58,761 nt of DNA. It comes from Lachnospiraceae bacterium. Its GTDB lineage: Bacteria > Bacillota > Clostridia > Lachnospirales > Lachnospiraceae. Positions 35,841-46,061 of the stretch are shown piece after piece (the first letter of the stretch is position 1; every line of letters starts with the position of its first letter). The stretch spans positions 1 through 58,761 of the forward strand of contig JAIDPF010000027.1 of the NCBI GenBank assembly GCA_029062895.1. The letters run 5' to 3'. The translations under genes were made by a program, and so were the position numbers. The notes below the pieces were generated by a model, which saw nothing but the letters and a program-made list of their open reading frames with translations, made no database searches and was not told the origin of the DNA.

Positions 35841-36353
35841 CTAAAAATTTTCATTTTGAATTTTTTCCCTCAGCATCGCTCTGGCACGATAGATCTGTGT
35901 CTGAACCGTCTTAATATTTTTACCGGTCAATCCGGCGATCTCCGCTGCCTTCTTTCCTTCCATAAAATACATAGCAGCAATCCGGTCATAAGGCGGCGAC
36001 AGACTGCCGCATCTATTCTTCAATTCATGATAGGCGTCTTTTTCCAAAATATACTTTTCAGGCTGACCATCCCCCGCCGGCTGCATATCCAGTGTTTCTT
36101 CAGTAGAAGGAACGCTTCTTCGTTCCGCCTGTTTCATATAGTCAATACACTTATTTGACGCGATCCGGCATAGCCACGCTTTCTCATTTACTCCATCAAA
36201 GCGGTCCAAATGGCAAAAGGCTGCTAAGAATGTATCCTGTGTCAGGTCTTCTGCCACAAAGTAATCCTGCGTCATTTTCACACAGACAGAAAATATCAGA
36301 TGCTGATACTTCTCTATCATCTGCGTCAGACGCTCTTTTGAGTTCACATCCAT
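35841..36353 (-). CDS. ECF-type RNA polymerase sigma factor
   Basis: 170 aa with sigma-70 region 2 (YQHLIFSVCVKMTQDYFVAEDLTQDTFLAAF, where DLTQDTF is the core-binding motif) and region 4 (SPPYDRIAAMYFMEGKKAAEIAGLTGKNIKTVQTQIYRARAMLREKI) as an HTH for -35 recognition. Regions 1.1 and 3 are absent, as usual for ECF factors. Genes for a probable anti-sigma factor and two membrane proteins follow. Start is ambiguous: ATG at 36353 has GGAGG only 2 nt away; GTG at 36347 is 8 nt after the same site and may be the true start. Confidence 0.92.
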   Translation of the reverse strand: MDVNSKERLTQMIEKYQHLIFSVCVKMTQDYFVAEDLTQDTFLAAFCHLDRFDGVNEKAWLCRIASNKCIDYMKQAERRSVPSTEETLDMQPAGDGQPEKYILEKDAYHELKNRCGSLSPPYDRIAAMYFMEGKKAAEIAGLTGKNIKTVQTQIYRARAMLREKIQNENF

Positions 36354-36451
36354 TTCCTCCCGCTTTCCTCTTCTCACAATATATAACGAGTCATACTTCG
36401 AAAATCCTTCATTTATTTTAAAATTTTTAATATTATTTTATCCAATAATAA

Positions 36452-36480
36452 ATGCGGCTATCGAGTTTCAATAGCCGCAT
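36452..36480. terminator. Hairpin, probable intrinsic terminator of the zinc-ribbon gene
   Basis: ATGCGGCTAT (36452-36461) pairs perfectly with ATAGCCGCAT (36471-36480). On the minus strand it follows the gene 36537-37466 and runs into TTATTATT. The right arm TTTCAATAGCCGCAT is repeated 56 bp later at 36522-36536, next to that gene's stop codon. Confidence 0.65.
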
Positions 36481-36536
36481 ACATATTTTCATGATGCTTT
36501 TCCTGCCTTTGTGTCTCCGCATTTCAATAGCCGCAT

Positions 36537-37466
36537 TTACATTTTCTTCATGGTATAGCTGCCGCCGGCACTCTTAAATGACTGTTTAATCGTTCCGACA
36601 AGCCCAATAGCCGACAGGAAATATCCAATAACCAGATTCTCTATATAAATAGCCTTATTGTTTCCATACTTCATAATCTTTGACCATTTTCTGTTGACTT
36701 CCGCAAATGTCATATCGTCCGACAAGACCAAAGATAGACGTAAAGCAAAATCATTTGCCAGAAAGATCATAATGACAGTAATCAGAGCACATACCACCAC
36801 GCCTTTTCTATCTACATTTTTACCAAGCATTTCATATCCCTTCATCGCACCTAAAAAAATGACCATTCCCGCGACACCCGCAATCCAATGTGCCTGAAAA
36901 ATAATCGCCCACAAAGCAACGCCGGGCAAAGAACCGATCAACGCCCCTATGATACCCAACGGCAGATTTGACTTCACACTTGATTTGCTCTGCCGTTCCG
37001 CCTCTAACTGATTCAGCGACTGCCGTGCGCAGGTAGAACATAGAAAATGCGGAGCGCCATTGACATCATAGCTGCTGACATCATATTCGGCACCGCACAT
37101 CTGACATCCGGTACCCGCTCCTTCCGTCTGTAAAAATCCGATAAGATGATTCGTCACCGAATCAATCATCGGAGTGGTATTCTTTGCAAGATTAGCCGGC
37201 ATCAACTTTACTTCAATCACATAATCCCCCACATTTGTTTGGGTAACCTTTTTTTCTGTAACCCGCAGCTGGTTCAAGACGCCATACGCCCTGTTCTTAA
37301 AGCTGTTCAGATCCATATTTTCTGCAAGCTTGTAATTGATGCGGATCAGAAATCCCTGATTCATATGTACCGTCACATAATATCCCTTATACATACCGCA
37401 TACCATATACGGTGTTCTGTTCATACTGCCACTGTCCATCAGTATTTTGTCCATAATTCCCGCCAT
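36537..37466 (-). CDS. Zinc-ribbon membrane protein, unknown function
   Basis: 309 aa. A soluble N-terminal half of about 115 residues (contains GYYVTVHMNQGFLIRINYKL) is followed by a treble-clef-like zinc ribbon with CQMCGAEYD and CSTCARQ (two CxxC pairs about 24 residues apart), then three or four membrane helices (LPLGIIGALIGSLPGVALW onward). The plan resembles uncharacterised Clostridia membrane proteins with a zinc ribbon. Start: ATG at 37466 (MAGIMDK) has GAGGAG 10 nt upstream; the longer frame to 37520 lacks a site. It stands alone between the GT locus and the ECF operon, with a hairpin at its end. Confidence 0.75.
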   Translation of the reverse strand: MAGIMDKILMDSGSMNRTPYMVCGMYKGYYVTVHMNQGFLIRINYKLAENMDLNSFKNRAYGVLNQLRVTEKKVTQTNVGDYVIEVKLMPANLAKNTTPMIDSVTNHLIGFLQTEGAGTGCQMCGAEYDVSSYDVNGAPHFLCSTCARQSLNQLEAERQSKSSVKSNLPLGIIGALIGSLPGVALWAIIFQAHWIAGVAGMVIFLGAMKGYEMLGKNVDRKGVVVCALITVIMIFLANDFALRLSLVLSDDMTFAEVNRKWSKIMKYGNNKAIYIENLVIGYFLSAIGLVGTIKQSFKSAGGSYTMKKM

Positions 37467-37697
37467 GTCTTCAATTCTCCTCTTATCTTTTTTAGTTAAT
37501 TGCACAGCTTTGTCCTGCAAAGATATGCCTTATCAAACCATAATTTACTTTACTATGATTATGAAAGCATCTGCCGAATATGTCCATACCACTGTTTCGA
37601 ATTTACCGAATCTAATCTGTATTTTTAAATATTCTAGCACAAATCTCCGGCAAAATCTACCCCCACTCTTTCACTACCGTTCTTTCCGTTATATTCG

Positions 37698-39530
37698 TTA
37701 TGTCTGCTCATGATATTCCTGCAGAAACCTCCTGCGAGCTTCCTCATAGAGCCGCTCATATGCTTCATTTTTACTGACATTAACCTCATGCAACACGCCT
37801 GCGCACCCACCGTTTTCAAATATTCCCACACGATATCCCCGTCTTCTGTATTCCATACACTGGGAAATATCATAAAAATGAAATCCTTTAAAAAGATCTT
37901 CCCGCCACGGCACGTCCTCCCTCGTTGCCATTAGTACGCCGTCTATACTTTCCACTTCCTGACACTCTTCATCTGTGAACATATCCGATAATTCCTGAGA
38001 TGAAACCGCAGACGCATCTGTAACTGCCTCAAGCACCTGCAGCGTAAAATCCTGATACAGACAAAACCGCATATCATCGGGATCGCTTTCTCCCCATATT
38101 GCGCTCCCCGGAAGTTTTTTGGTGCCTGCCAGTCCGAGCATTGCATAATCAGCGCTTCGCAGCGTCTCTATAAGATTCTTCAAATACTCCTCATCAAAGA
38201 TAAATGTGTCCTGATGCATATATATTTTAATCTCCGCAGGAATGCTTTTCCTTGCCAGCTCATATCCTGCTGTCATGCTTTTAGCACCGCGGACGATATA
38301 CATACCCAGATGATATCCTTCCGGCATATTCTGACGTTTCAGATATAAGATCATCTCTTTAACGTAGTCCTCATCATTAGCGCACAAAATACAGGCGATC
38401 TCATGCTCCTGATCCGCCGCATAACAATCCACTCCATCTCTTTCTGCGTCAATATCAACAACTTTAAGAGCATGATATTGATTCTCCCCTGACATACATA
38501 GTTTTCCGCTGGGATGCATCCTTTCAAACAAAGTAGCATAATGGGAAAGCCCTGACGCCGTTTCCGTCCGCCCGGCGTCCCGAAATAACTCCGCAGATCT
38601 ATTCATAACCGCCGCAGCATAATCTTCATGGACAGCCCCCTTACAAAGCACTGCCAGAAAATCAGCCGATACCTGATACCGGTCTGCAAGACGGACCAGA
38701 AGCTGCTGTGCCTCCGATTCAAATCCAAACCAGATCCGCCGAAAAGCAAATTTAAACTGCCGCAGGGACATTTCAAATTCTCTCCAGTCTGTCCATTCCT
38801 TCATCACTGTATGCACAGATCCCCGGTTTCTTTCGCATATGGCGATCTCCAATAAGATATAATAATAGCGCACCCACCGGTCAAGAATCTTTGCAAACAA
38901 AAACTTATTTGGCTGGAACATCAGATAACCGAGAAAAGCAAACGTACTGTCATAACGTTCTGCGGCAATCAACCGACGGACCATCGCTTCCAAAAGTTTC
39001 TGCAGAAGATTGCAGTCTAAGGAATCCGTATCTACGGCATCCGCCTTTTGGGCTGCCGCAATCCTCTCCTGATCCTGACACAAAGCAGCCGCCAGAAGAT
39101 CATATAGATATCCTTCCTCCCTATATCCCGCCTTTCCCAATACTTCTCCCAAAGAAAGCGCGTATCCCGGCTCCTCCTCTGAAACCGACCGAAGCTTGTT
39201 CAGCCACTGGTCTTTTTGATCCCCGGTAAGAAATTCGCTGATCCCGTCCCATGATCTTATCCGGCACGCGCCAAACGCTTTCCCTAACATATCCTGTAAC
39301 GCCTCATTTGTCTCCATACAGTAAAACAAGATGTCAAATTCCACACCGGCTAATCCGGTAATTTCATCCAGTCCCTTTACCGGGAGTCCAAAAACAACGT
39401 CGTTCTTTTCTTTTTCTCCATACACCCCCAGAATATCAAAGGGTTCCTCCGATAATTCCAACCCAAAATAAAGCAGCTGTGCCTGTCTGCCTGTTCCGAG
39501 AATGACAATTTTGGTAACTTTTTCACTCAC
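37698..39530 (-). CDS. Glycosyltransferase-like protein with N-terminal Rossmann domain
   Basis: 610 aa. The N-terminus KIVILGTGRQAQLLYFGLEL is a Rossmann glycine loop as in PglD-type or nucleotide-sugar-modifying proteins. A helical middle of about 280 residues follows, and from about residue 385 a GT-A-like domain: IACILCANDEDYVKEMILYL, SMTAGYELARKSIPAEIKIYMHQDTFI (HQD at the usual DXD position) and VESIDGVLMATRED. This matches the group of glycosyltransferases in which HQDT replaces DXD. GTG start at 39530 with AAGGA 11 nt upstream. It is the last gene of the polysaccharide operon (after 39552-41690, 21 bp). Substrate unknown. Confidence 0.8.
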   Translation of the reverse strand: MSEKVTKIVILGTGRQAQLLYFGLELSEEPFDILGVYGEKEKNDVVFGLPVKGLDEITGLAGVEFDILFYCMETNEALQDMLGKAFGACRIRSWDGISEFLTGDQKDQWLNKLRSVSEEEPGYALSLGEVLGKAGYREEGYLYDLLAAALCQDQERIAAAQKADAVDTDSLDCNLLQKLLEAMVRRLIAAERYDSTFAFLGYLMFQPNKFLFAKILDRWVRYYYILLEIAICERNRGSVHTVMKEWTDWREFEMSLRQFKFAFRRIWFGFESEAQQLLVRLADRYQVSADFLAVLCKGAVHEDYAAAVMNRSAELFRDAGRTETASGLSHYATLFERMHPSGKLCMSGENQYHALKVVDIDAERDGVDCYAADQEHEIACILCANDEDYVKEMILYLKRQNMPEGYHLGMYIVRGAKSMTAGYELARKSIPAEIKIYMHQDTFIFDEEYLKNLIETLRSADYAMLGLAGTKKLPGSAIWGESDPDDMRFCLYQDFTLQVLEAVTDASAVSSQELSDMFTDEECQEVESIDGVLMATREDVPWREDLFKGFHFYDISQCMEYRRRGYRVGIFENGGCAGVLHEVNVSKNEAYERLYEEARRRFLQEYHEQT

Positions 39531-39551
39531 TTTTTCTTGATTCCTTTTCCC

Positions 39552-41690
39552 CTATTCCTTTTTCCTAACAATAGAAGCGGTTCGACTTTGCAGCTCCGGC
39601 GTACTTCCCAGAATCAGCCTCTCACCATACTGTACCAGTGGTCTGCCGCCCGAACGGGGGCAAAATAAGTATCCCACCTGATACTCCCCGTCCTGTATAT
39701 CCTGCACTCTGATCCTTACCACAAATCCGCATAATGCGCCATGTGGTTGCTCCGACAGTATCTCTGCCGCGTCAGGGCGCAGCTTATCAAATATCTCCAG
39801 CTGCTCCGCCATACCATCCTGACCGATCAGCATAAGCGCCCTCTCGTACTCCGCCATATCCCGGTCAGTCAAAGCACACCAGCCTTCTAATTCCAACACC
39901 ATAGAATCTTCCTCAAAGAGATCTGTCTGCCGTATCCGTGCCTCATCCAAATGATACTGATTCCATGATCCCTTCCGGGCAAGCTTACGAAACAGGCCGT
40001 TCTTCGTTTCTCCAAGACAATCTATCGGCTGTCTAAAGCTAAACCTGTCACTCTGCTCATGTTCATATTGCATCTCTACGTGATAATCCGCATCCAGACG
40101 CTCCTGTACCAGATGTCTGCTGTAAAATGGATCTTTCCCGTACAATTCCGGATGTCGTTGGTATAGCTTTTTTCTCTCCTGCAACAGCCTTTTTTCCTTC
40201 GCTGCCACCCGGTCGCTTCCCCGGCTGTAGGATTCATGATGAAACAGCACCACATCGTTTCTAACCAGATTGTAATATCCCTTTTCATATAAGGAAAAGC
40301 AGATATCCACATCATTATACGCCACAGCAAGTTCCTCGCAGAAACCGCCCACCTCGTCATATTTTTTCCGTTCTACCGCCATGCAGGCCGCCGTAACGGC
40401 AAGCACATTATGATCTGCCAGATTTCGTCCATGATACAAACTTCCCTGATCCTCCATGCCGCCCAGCTTGTGTGCCGGTCCGATCTTCATGTTGGTAACA
40501 CCCGTATGCTGAATGATCTTAGAATCCGGATAATAAAGCTTTGCCCCGACAGCTCCGGTATGAGGCTGCAGTGCCTGCTCCGTCAGGATCGTCATCCACT
40601 CTTTTCCCTGCGCTTCAATATCATCATTGAGAAAAAGAAGGACATCCCCTTTGGCATGGGCAGCTCCCAGATTACACATTTTGGAAAAGTTAAACTCCAT
40701 CTCTTCATAAAGATAAGTAAAATGCATCTGTTCCTGCATGGATCGGATGAGGCTTTGGTTTTCCGGAGTGCTTCCGTTATCTACGACAATCACTTCATAG
40801 GAGGGATATGCGGTCACCCCATGGATCGCATTCAGACACTGTTTTAACAGCTCCGGATGGTCTTTGGAAGGAATGATCACCGAAACCAGTTTTTCCCCGC
40901 CTGCCATCGGATATCTGACATGTACTGCCTCAAAATCCGAACAGGTAGTCTCACGGACAATCCCGGAACTCTGTTCCATGCCCTGCTCCTGACTTTCCTG
41001 TCTCTCTTTCATCTGTCCAGTTACGTATCTATGATATAAAATCCTGTCAACATGTCCGAAAGATACTCCCATAACATCCGTCAGCCAAAGCAGAAACCTC
41101 CAAAAATCCGAATATTTCCCATATCCTTCTCCCAATTCCTCCAAGACCGTCTGAGATATGTCTTCCTTTCTTCTTTCCGGCAGATATCCTGCTGTTTCCC
41201 TAAGCTTCTCCGCCGCTTTCTTAAGCAGTGACACCCTCATAGCGATCATATTGCCGATATACAGGCAGGAATGCAACGTATCCGGGGACCAATCCGGCTT
41301 AAACCATGGATTCTGCCGCTTCTGATCTTCCTTGTTCCATTCATCCTCATCCCCATATACTGCTTCCGCTTCTGGATGCATCTCAAAATATTCTCTAAGA
41401 TAATATTTTGCTTGTTCTGCAATCCTACCTTCTGCGCCGGTCAGGATCACGTACTGCACGTTTCCGGCCAATTCCCGCAGAAATAAGGACAGCGCCTCCA
41501 CCGGATCCGGTTCTACACGAGAAGAAAAGATATCTTCCCACGGCTGTACAGCAAAACAGACGTCCTCTATCCTCTGAACAGGGATCTCCCCCTCCCATTT
41601 CGCAATCCACTGTTCATAGGCTTCCGTCTGACGCCTGTATTCTTTTTCATATACCTCGATCCACTGATCTTTATGGTTCTTCTTTTTCAA
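39552..41690 (-). CDS. Large GT2 glycosyltransferase
   Basis: 712 aa. The N-terminal third (about 75-170) resembles a GT2 domain without its complete nucleotide loop (PEAEAVYGDEDEWNKE, then WFKPDWSPDTL). The middle holds a full GT2 domain: LVSVIIPSKDHPELLKQCL, EVIVVDNGST, FNFSKMCNLGAAHAKGD, the metal motif LLFLNDDIEAQG and the acceptor block EELAVAYNDVDICFSL. A C-terminal beta-rich region (about 590-700) is similar in layout to that of 41706-43871 (LVVRIR/AxLxPQD type), so the two are paralogues. Start: TTG at 41690 has GGAGA 7 nt upstream, 15 bp after the previous stop. Confidence 0.9.
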   Translation of the reverse strand: MKKKNHKDQWIEVYEKEYRRQTEAYEQWIAKWEGEIPVQRIEDVCFAVQPWEDIFSSRVEPDPVEALSLFLRELAGNVQYVILTGAEGRIAEQAKYYLREYFEMHPEAEAVYGDEDEWNKEDQKRQNPWFKPDWSPDTLHSCLYIGNMIAMRVSLLKKAAEKLRETAGYLPERRKEDISQTVLEELGEGYGKYSDFWRFLLWLTDVMGVSFGHVDRILYHRYVTGQMKERQESQEQGMEQSSGIVRETTCSDFEAVHVRYPMAGGEKLVSVIIPSKDHPELLKQCLNAIHGVTAYPSYEVIVVDNGSTPENQSLIRSMQEQMHFTYLYEEMEFNFSKMCNLGAAHAKGDVLLFLNDDIEAQGKEWMTILTEQALQPHTGAVGAKLYYPDSKIIQHTGVTNMKIGPAHKLGGMEDQGSLYHGRNLADHNVLAVTAACMAVERKKYDEVGGFCEELAVAYNDVDICFSLYEKGYYNLVRNDVVLFHHESYSRGSDRVAAKEKRLLQERKKLYQRHPELYGKDPFYSRHLVQERLDADYHVEMQYEHEQSDRFSFRQPIDCLGETKNGLFRKLARKGSWNQYHLDEARIRQTDLFEEDSMVLELEGWCALTDRDMAEYERALMLIGQDGMAEQLEIFDKLRPDAAEILSEQPHGALCGFVVRIRVQDIQDGEYQVGYLFCPRSGGRPLVQYGERLILGSTPELQSRTASIVRKKE

Positions 41691-41705
41691 TAATAATTCT
41701 CCATT

Positions 41706-43871
41706 TCAATCCGTAACCACCAATGTCTGCTCTGCTCTGTTACATAACCGCTGTCTGGAATAACTGCATTTTGCCTCCATCCAGATCTCATAGGTGTCAG
41801 ACGGCAGCATTTTCTGAGGAATCCTTGCCACAAAACCGGACAATTCCACATGCTTTTCATTTTCAATCGTCTTACTGACATCGGGACGCAGCCTTCTTAT
41901 CGCCGGGATCTCATAGCATCCCTGCCCACCTTTTAAGACCATCCGATACCGGTAATCACAGCTGTCCAGTCCACGCACATGTGCATGGAGATCAATCAAA
42001 TAGCAGGGCATCTCCCCCTGTCTGGCTAACAACTCCTTGTCCGCTGTATCCACCTGAATAATCAGCGTTTCATTCATAGCGGTTCCGGGATACTCCTCTG
42101 CAGATTTTCCGGATAGTTTTTTCACCCCGCTGACCGGCGCGATATTACGGTTTTCATAAGGAAGCGTACATTCATAAGCTTCGCTGGCTCCGGTCAAATG
42201 CCTGCTGTAGAACGGGTCATAATCATAATATCCGGGGCTGCGCCGATACAACGTTTTCCGCTCTGCCGCCAGCCGTTCTTTTTTTGCCGGATCCAAATGA
42301 TCATTGCCCCGGGACAGGGATTCGTGATGATACAGGATCAGGTCGTTTCGGACGACATTAAACATTCCCATCTGATGCAGCCGAAAACACAGATCCACAT
42401 CATTATAGGCAACCTTCAGTTCTTCAGCAAAACCGCCTGCCTGAAGGAATTTTTCTTTCGAGACCATCAGACACGCGGCCGTGACGCCGATCACATCCCA
42501 GACGCCGCGGTTTCTCCCATAATAGTATTCCACGCGGTCATCGTACTTTAAAAGCTTATGGACAGGTCCCTCATACATGTTGGTAATACCGGCATGCTGG
42601 ATCAGCGTGGTATCCGGATAAAGAAGCTTTGCTCCCACCGCCCCTACATGAGAAAGGGCGGCAAACTCCAGCATCTTCGCAAGCCAGTCTCCGCTTAGGA
42701 TCTCCATATCATCGTTTAAGAACAGATAATAATCCCCGCCGGCAAAACCTGCGGCCAAATTACACATTTTGGAAAAATTAAACTCCATGGGCTGATATTC
42801 ATAACGATATCCCAATTCTTCCGCATAAGCGTCATACAGTCTGCGGTTTTCCGGTCCGCTACCATTATCTATGACAATGATCTCATATGTCAGGGATTCT
42901 TTGATTCCCTGTCCACTCTTTGTATCCTGTACTCCATCCTCTATGATTCCTTGATTATCATGCTTACGGATGGATTCAACGCACCGCCGCAGGATATCAG
43001 GATGATCCTTAGAGGGGATCAGTATGCTGATCCGATACTGCTCACGGCATACTTTTTTTCTCTCCACATATGCCAGCCAGCGCCCCAGCCGCACTGGATC
43101 CAGAGGCCTTTTTAAGATCCGATCCAGCAGTAGTCCATCCTCCTGCTCTGCTTTCCGCAGGGGTTTTCCGGCATCTGTTTCTTTATGATACATCACTATA
43201 TCCATCAGTGCCGCCGGTTCCTGTGCCGTCAACAGCAATACGGCAGCATATAATATTTCCCGAAATCCATTTCCCGATTCCATATTCTCTGCCTGTTCTG
43301 ACGTGGGAAACATTTCATGAAGATCCTGTATTACCCTTCGAAACATACCTGCCCTGACTGCAAAACATTCTCCAAAATAAAAGAACGACGCCAGCGTATC
43401 CGGCGACCATTCCGGCAGGAAGCGGGGATTGCTCCGTCTGCCCTGATAGTCAATCTCATCCGTATGAAAGTAAACAACCGGAGTCTTTGGATGCTTCTGA
43501 AAATATTCCTCCAACTTAGGCAGATGACCGGTCGACAGTCTGCCACCCTTCGCTGCAAAAAGAAGATAATCCTCTTCCAGAACGCAGTTGTACATTTGAT
43601 CAGTAAAAAAATTGATTGAGAGGAGATCCTGACATAAGATCACAGTATGCCCATAGAATTTCATCCATGTCTCGCCATCCGTCTGACCACCGCCTGTCGT
43701 ACCCGCAAGTGTCTTAGGCAGAACCTCAATCATATCTCCTGCCAGTCCGGCTTCATAAATACGCAGAAAAGCCGCATAGGAATCCTTTTGCAGCTTTAAC
43801 TCTTCTTCGTATTTTCTTTCCTGCTGTTCATGCAGTTTTTTCTGTATCAGATGTTTCAGTGTATCTTCCAT
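41706..43871 (-). CDS. Large GT2 glycosyltransferase, paralogue of 39552-41690
   Basis: 721 aa with the same architecture as its neighbour: an incomplete N-terminal GT2-like part (VVYFHTDEIDYQGRRSNPRF, then LPEWSPDTL), a complete GT2 domain (ISILIPSKDHPDILRRCV, YEIIVIDNGSG, FNFSKMCNLAAGFAGGD, YYLFLNDDMEIL and KVAYNDVDLCFRL), and a C-terminal beta-rich region (DSCDYRYRMVLKGGQG onward) that may bind glycan. ATG at 43871 has GAGG 4 nt upstream. It follows the methyltransferase-kinase gene by 6 bp. The first part may be a structural partner domain. Donor and acceptor unknown. Confidence 0.9.
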   Translation of the reverse strand: MEDTLKHLIQKKLHEQQERKYEEELKLQKDSYAAFLRIYEAGLAGDMIEVLPKTLAGTTGGGQTDGETWMKFYGHTVILCQDLLSINFFTDQMYNCVLEEDYLLFAAKGGRLSTGHLPKLEEYFQKHPKTPVVYFHTDEIDYQGRRSNPRFLPEWSPDTLASFFYFGECFAVRAGMFRRVIQDLHEMFPTSEQAENMESGNGFREILYAAVLLLTAQEPAALMDIVMYHKETDAGKPLRKAEQEDGLLLDRILKRPLDPVRLGRWLAYVERKKVCREQYRISILIPSKDHPDILRRCVESIRKHDNQGIIEDGVQDTKSGQGIKESLTYEIIVIDNGSGPENRRLYDAYAEELGYRYEYQPMEFNFSKMCNLAAGFAGGDYYLFLNDDMEILSGDWLAKMLEFAALSHVGAVGAKLLYPDTTLIQHAGITNMYEGPVHKLLKYDDRVEYYYGRNRGVWDVIGVTAACLMVSKEKFLQAGGFAEELKVAYNDVDLCFRLHQMGMFNVVRNDLILYHHESLSRGNDHLDPAKKERLAAERKTLYRRSPGYYDYDPFYSRHLTGASEAYECTLPYENRNIAPVSGVKKLSGKSAEEYPGTAMNETLIIQVDTADKELLARQGEMPCYLIDLHAHVRGLDSCDYRYRMVLKGGQGCYEIPAIRRLRPDVSKTIENEKHVELSGFVARIPQKMLPSDTYEIWMEAKCSYSRQRLCNRAEQTLVVTD

Positions 43872-43877
43872 ACTCCC

Positions 43878-46034
43878 TCAGTTCTTCCACTTCCATTTGC
43901 CCGTAAAACGAGAAACTGTATCAGAGTCCAATTTCGTAATATGATACCTCAGATCAATCCACGATGCCCCGCCAGTATATCTACAGTCGATCGTAAAGTT
44001 AGGGTCCTCGTCCTGAAACAGATAGACCTGTGGCGCGATCTCAATACCATTATGCATCAGCCGCTTCCACGGATAACATACCGACTGTTGTTCTTTCCTA
44101 TCTGTCATTCCCGGTGAAACGGACCTTGCTTCTTCCAAAAATGCCTTCGGGTCACTTCCCTGATAGCAGTTGATCTCCTCAAACGTGATCAGGCAGGCAT
44201 ATCTGGAGGGATCAAAGCGCAGACTTCTTATCCCTTCCGCTATAGCCAGAGATACATGGAGCATCTCCCCTTCCTCCTGCAACGGTTCCATCCATTCGGA
44301 CACATCCTCCGAGAATCCTTCTCCCCGATCCCAATAAATCTGTACCAGTCCTGCCGCCTTCTGATTCTGATAGATCTCCACTGCGTCCCGAAGCGGCAGC
44401 ACTTCATGGTGAATGGAGTCACGCATCTGGCTTAATGACAGCCTTTCTCCCGTGACCCTCATCTGAAACCGCAGTTCCTCTTCCCGAAAGGCTTCCGGCA
44501 AAATTCCCTCCAGCCCCAGCCGGGCTGCCATACCGTCAACGCTGCACGCCCTTCTTTTTTCGCTTCCCATACAATAACAGAGCAACGCCCGATATGCCAC
44601 CTGATCCGGTGGAATCAATTGATCGTAGGTCCATTCATAATCAATCAGCTGCCAACGCTCCCCATCGATCAGGAGATTGGGAAAAATCAGATCATAATCC
44701 GTCACCTGCACCTCCGCACGATAACGGACCAATTCCAGATAGTTCTTTAAAAGACCGTAAAATGCCTCCATATCCTGTCGTTCCAGACAATCATCCAGCC
44801 GGGACTCCAATGTTTCGCCCGACAGATACGGGAAACTAAGATACGATGTTCCCCGATGATCAGCCGACAGTTCACAGGGACAGACCCAAAGACCGCTTCC
44901 GTCGAAACGCTGTTTTAATTTCTCTCCGGCATCAAATATCTTCTGGAGGTGCTCCTCCGCCTCTTTTGTTAGAGCATGTTTTTCCACCTGCATCTGTCCG
45001 GATGGAAGTCTGATAATATCTGTTCGGATCGCGTATTCCTTCGCACGGTCATTGGAAAACTTTGTATAGACGATATCCTCTTCTTTTCCGATCAGCAGCA
45101 AATAGGAATTGGAAAAAAACGGGAATTCCTCCTCCCTGATGATACCATCAAATGCATTTTTCTCATCAAACAATAACAGTCTGGAGCGATCCATATTACG
45201 CAGATTTGTTGTAAGCTCTCCGGGTTTCGGCAGCCTTCTATCAGAATAGATCGTCGTCATAAATTTATAATCAGGATATGGATAATAGAACGAATACTCC
45301 CGGATGCCACATTCCTTACAGATCTTTTCCAGACCATTCCTTCCAAAGGTCCGTACCATACCACCGTCATCTCCACCAATGGGATAATCCTCGATTCCAG
45401 TAAAATATTCTCCCAGATGATCTTCCCTGCAGCCTGCAAAATATTTCAATCCGTATTTATTTTCTATCGCAATGATGATCTTTCCATCCGGTGCCAGATG
45501 CTTTCTGATGATATTTAAGAATTCAGTATAAGGCGCATCGCCCCCTATATAACCCTTAGCATACTCAAAAACGCCGATCAGAAAGATATAATCATAATCC
45601 TGATCCAGAGAAGGCTCAATATCCTTAAAATTGCCCACTCTAATCGTTACATTTTTTTTCTCCCGGTTACGATAAGCATTGATCATGCTTCGCTTCTTAG
45701 AAAGATCAATACAGGTAAGCTCTTTGCATTTTTCAGCCAGCGCCCCCGTAACCGCTCCACAGCCGGAACCGATTTCCAAGCCTTTTGCGCCGGGTCTTAC
45801 GGGAAGCCAGTCGATAATATTGGCACGAAGCGGAGACAGATGATAGAGAACTTCCCAGGTATTCTTCTCCTCAATGATCCTGCCGTATTCTTCCTGTCCA
45901 TGATGCATCACAATATCCATAAGCTCATCCTCTACCGCACCGTCGCAGTAGTAATCCTCACCCGGATAAAACTCCAAATCCAGCGTCACATTGCCAATCT
46001 TCTCTATGCGGTTTTCCTGATTTACACCGTCCAT
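43878..46034 (-). CDS. Methyltransferase-kinase fusion, WbdD-like chain-length terminator candidate
   Basis: 718 aa. The N-terminal class I SAM methyltransferase has motif I LEIGSGCGA (86-94), an acidic residue D110 in LTCIDLSKK and an FLIGVFEYAK segment. A second region from about 320 looks like a protein-kinase-like fold: KHALTKEAEEHL with K352 as N-lobe Lys candidate, DYDLIFPN (446-453) as catalytic loop with Asp and Asn, and LIDYEW (464-468) as the DFG-like metal-binding Asp. This order resembles WbdD of E. coli O9a, which methylates and phosphorylates the polymannan end to stop elongation. The C-terminal 200 residues are unassigned. ATG at 46034 with GAGGG 5 nt upstream. Function is inference. 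Confidence 0.75.
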   Translation of the reverse strand: MDGVNQENRIEKIGNVTLDLEFYPGEDYYCDGAVEDELMDIVMHHGQEEYGRIIEEKNTWEVLYHLSPLRANIIDWLPVRPGAKGLEIGSGCGAVTGALAEKCKELTCIDLSKKRSMINAYRNREKKNVTIRVGNFKDIEPSLDQDYDYIFLIGVFEYAKGYIGGDAPYTEFLNIIRKHLAPDGKIIIAIENKYGLKYFAGCREDHLGEYFTGIEDYPIGGDDGGMVRTFGRNGLEKICKECGIREYSFYYPYPDYKFMTTIYSDRRLPKPGELTTNLRNMDRSRLLLFDEKNAFDGIIREEEFPFFSNSYLLLIGKEEDIVYTKFSNDRAKEYAIRTDIIRLPSGQMQVEKHALTKEAEEHLQKIFDAGEKLKQRFDGSGLWVCPCELSADHRGTSYLSFPYLSGETLESRLDDCLERQDMEAFYGLLKNYLELVRYRAEVQVTDYDLIFPNLLIDGERWQLIDYEWTYDQLIPPDQVAYRALLCYCMGSEKRRACSVDGMAARLGLEGILPEAFREEELRFQMRVTGERLSLSQMRDSIHHEVLPLRDAVEIYQNQKAAGLVQIYWDRGEGFSEDVSEWMEPLQEEGEMLHVSLAIAEGIRSLRFDPSRYACLITFEEINCYQGSDPKAFLEEARSVSPGMTDRKEQQSVCYPWKRLMHNGIEIAPQVYLFQDEDPNFTIDCRYTGGASWIDLRYHITKLDSDTVSRFTGKWKWKN

Positions 46035-46061
46035 TGAATCCCTCGCCAGCCGTCAATATTT

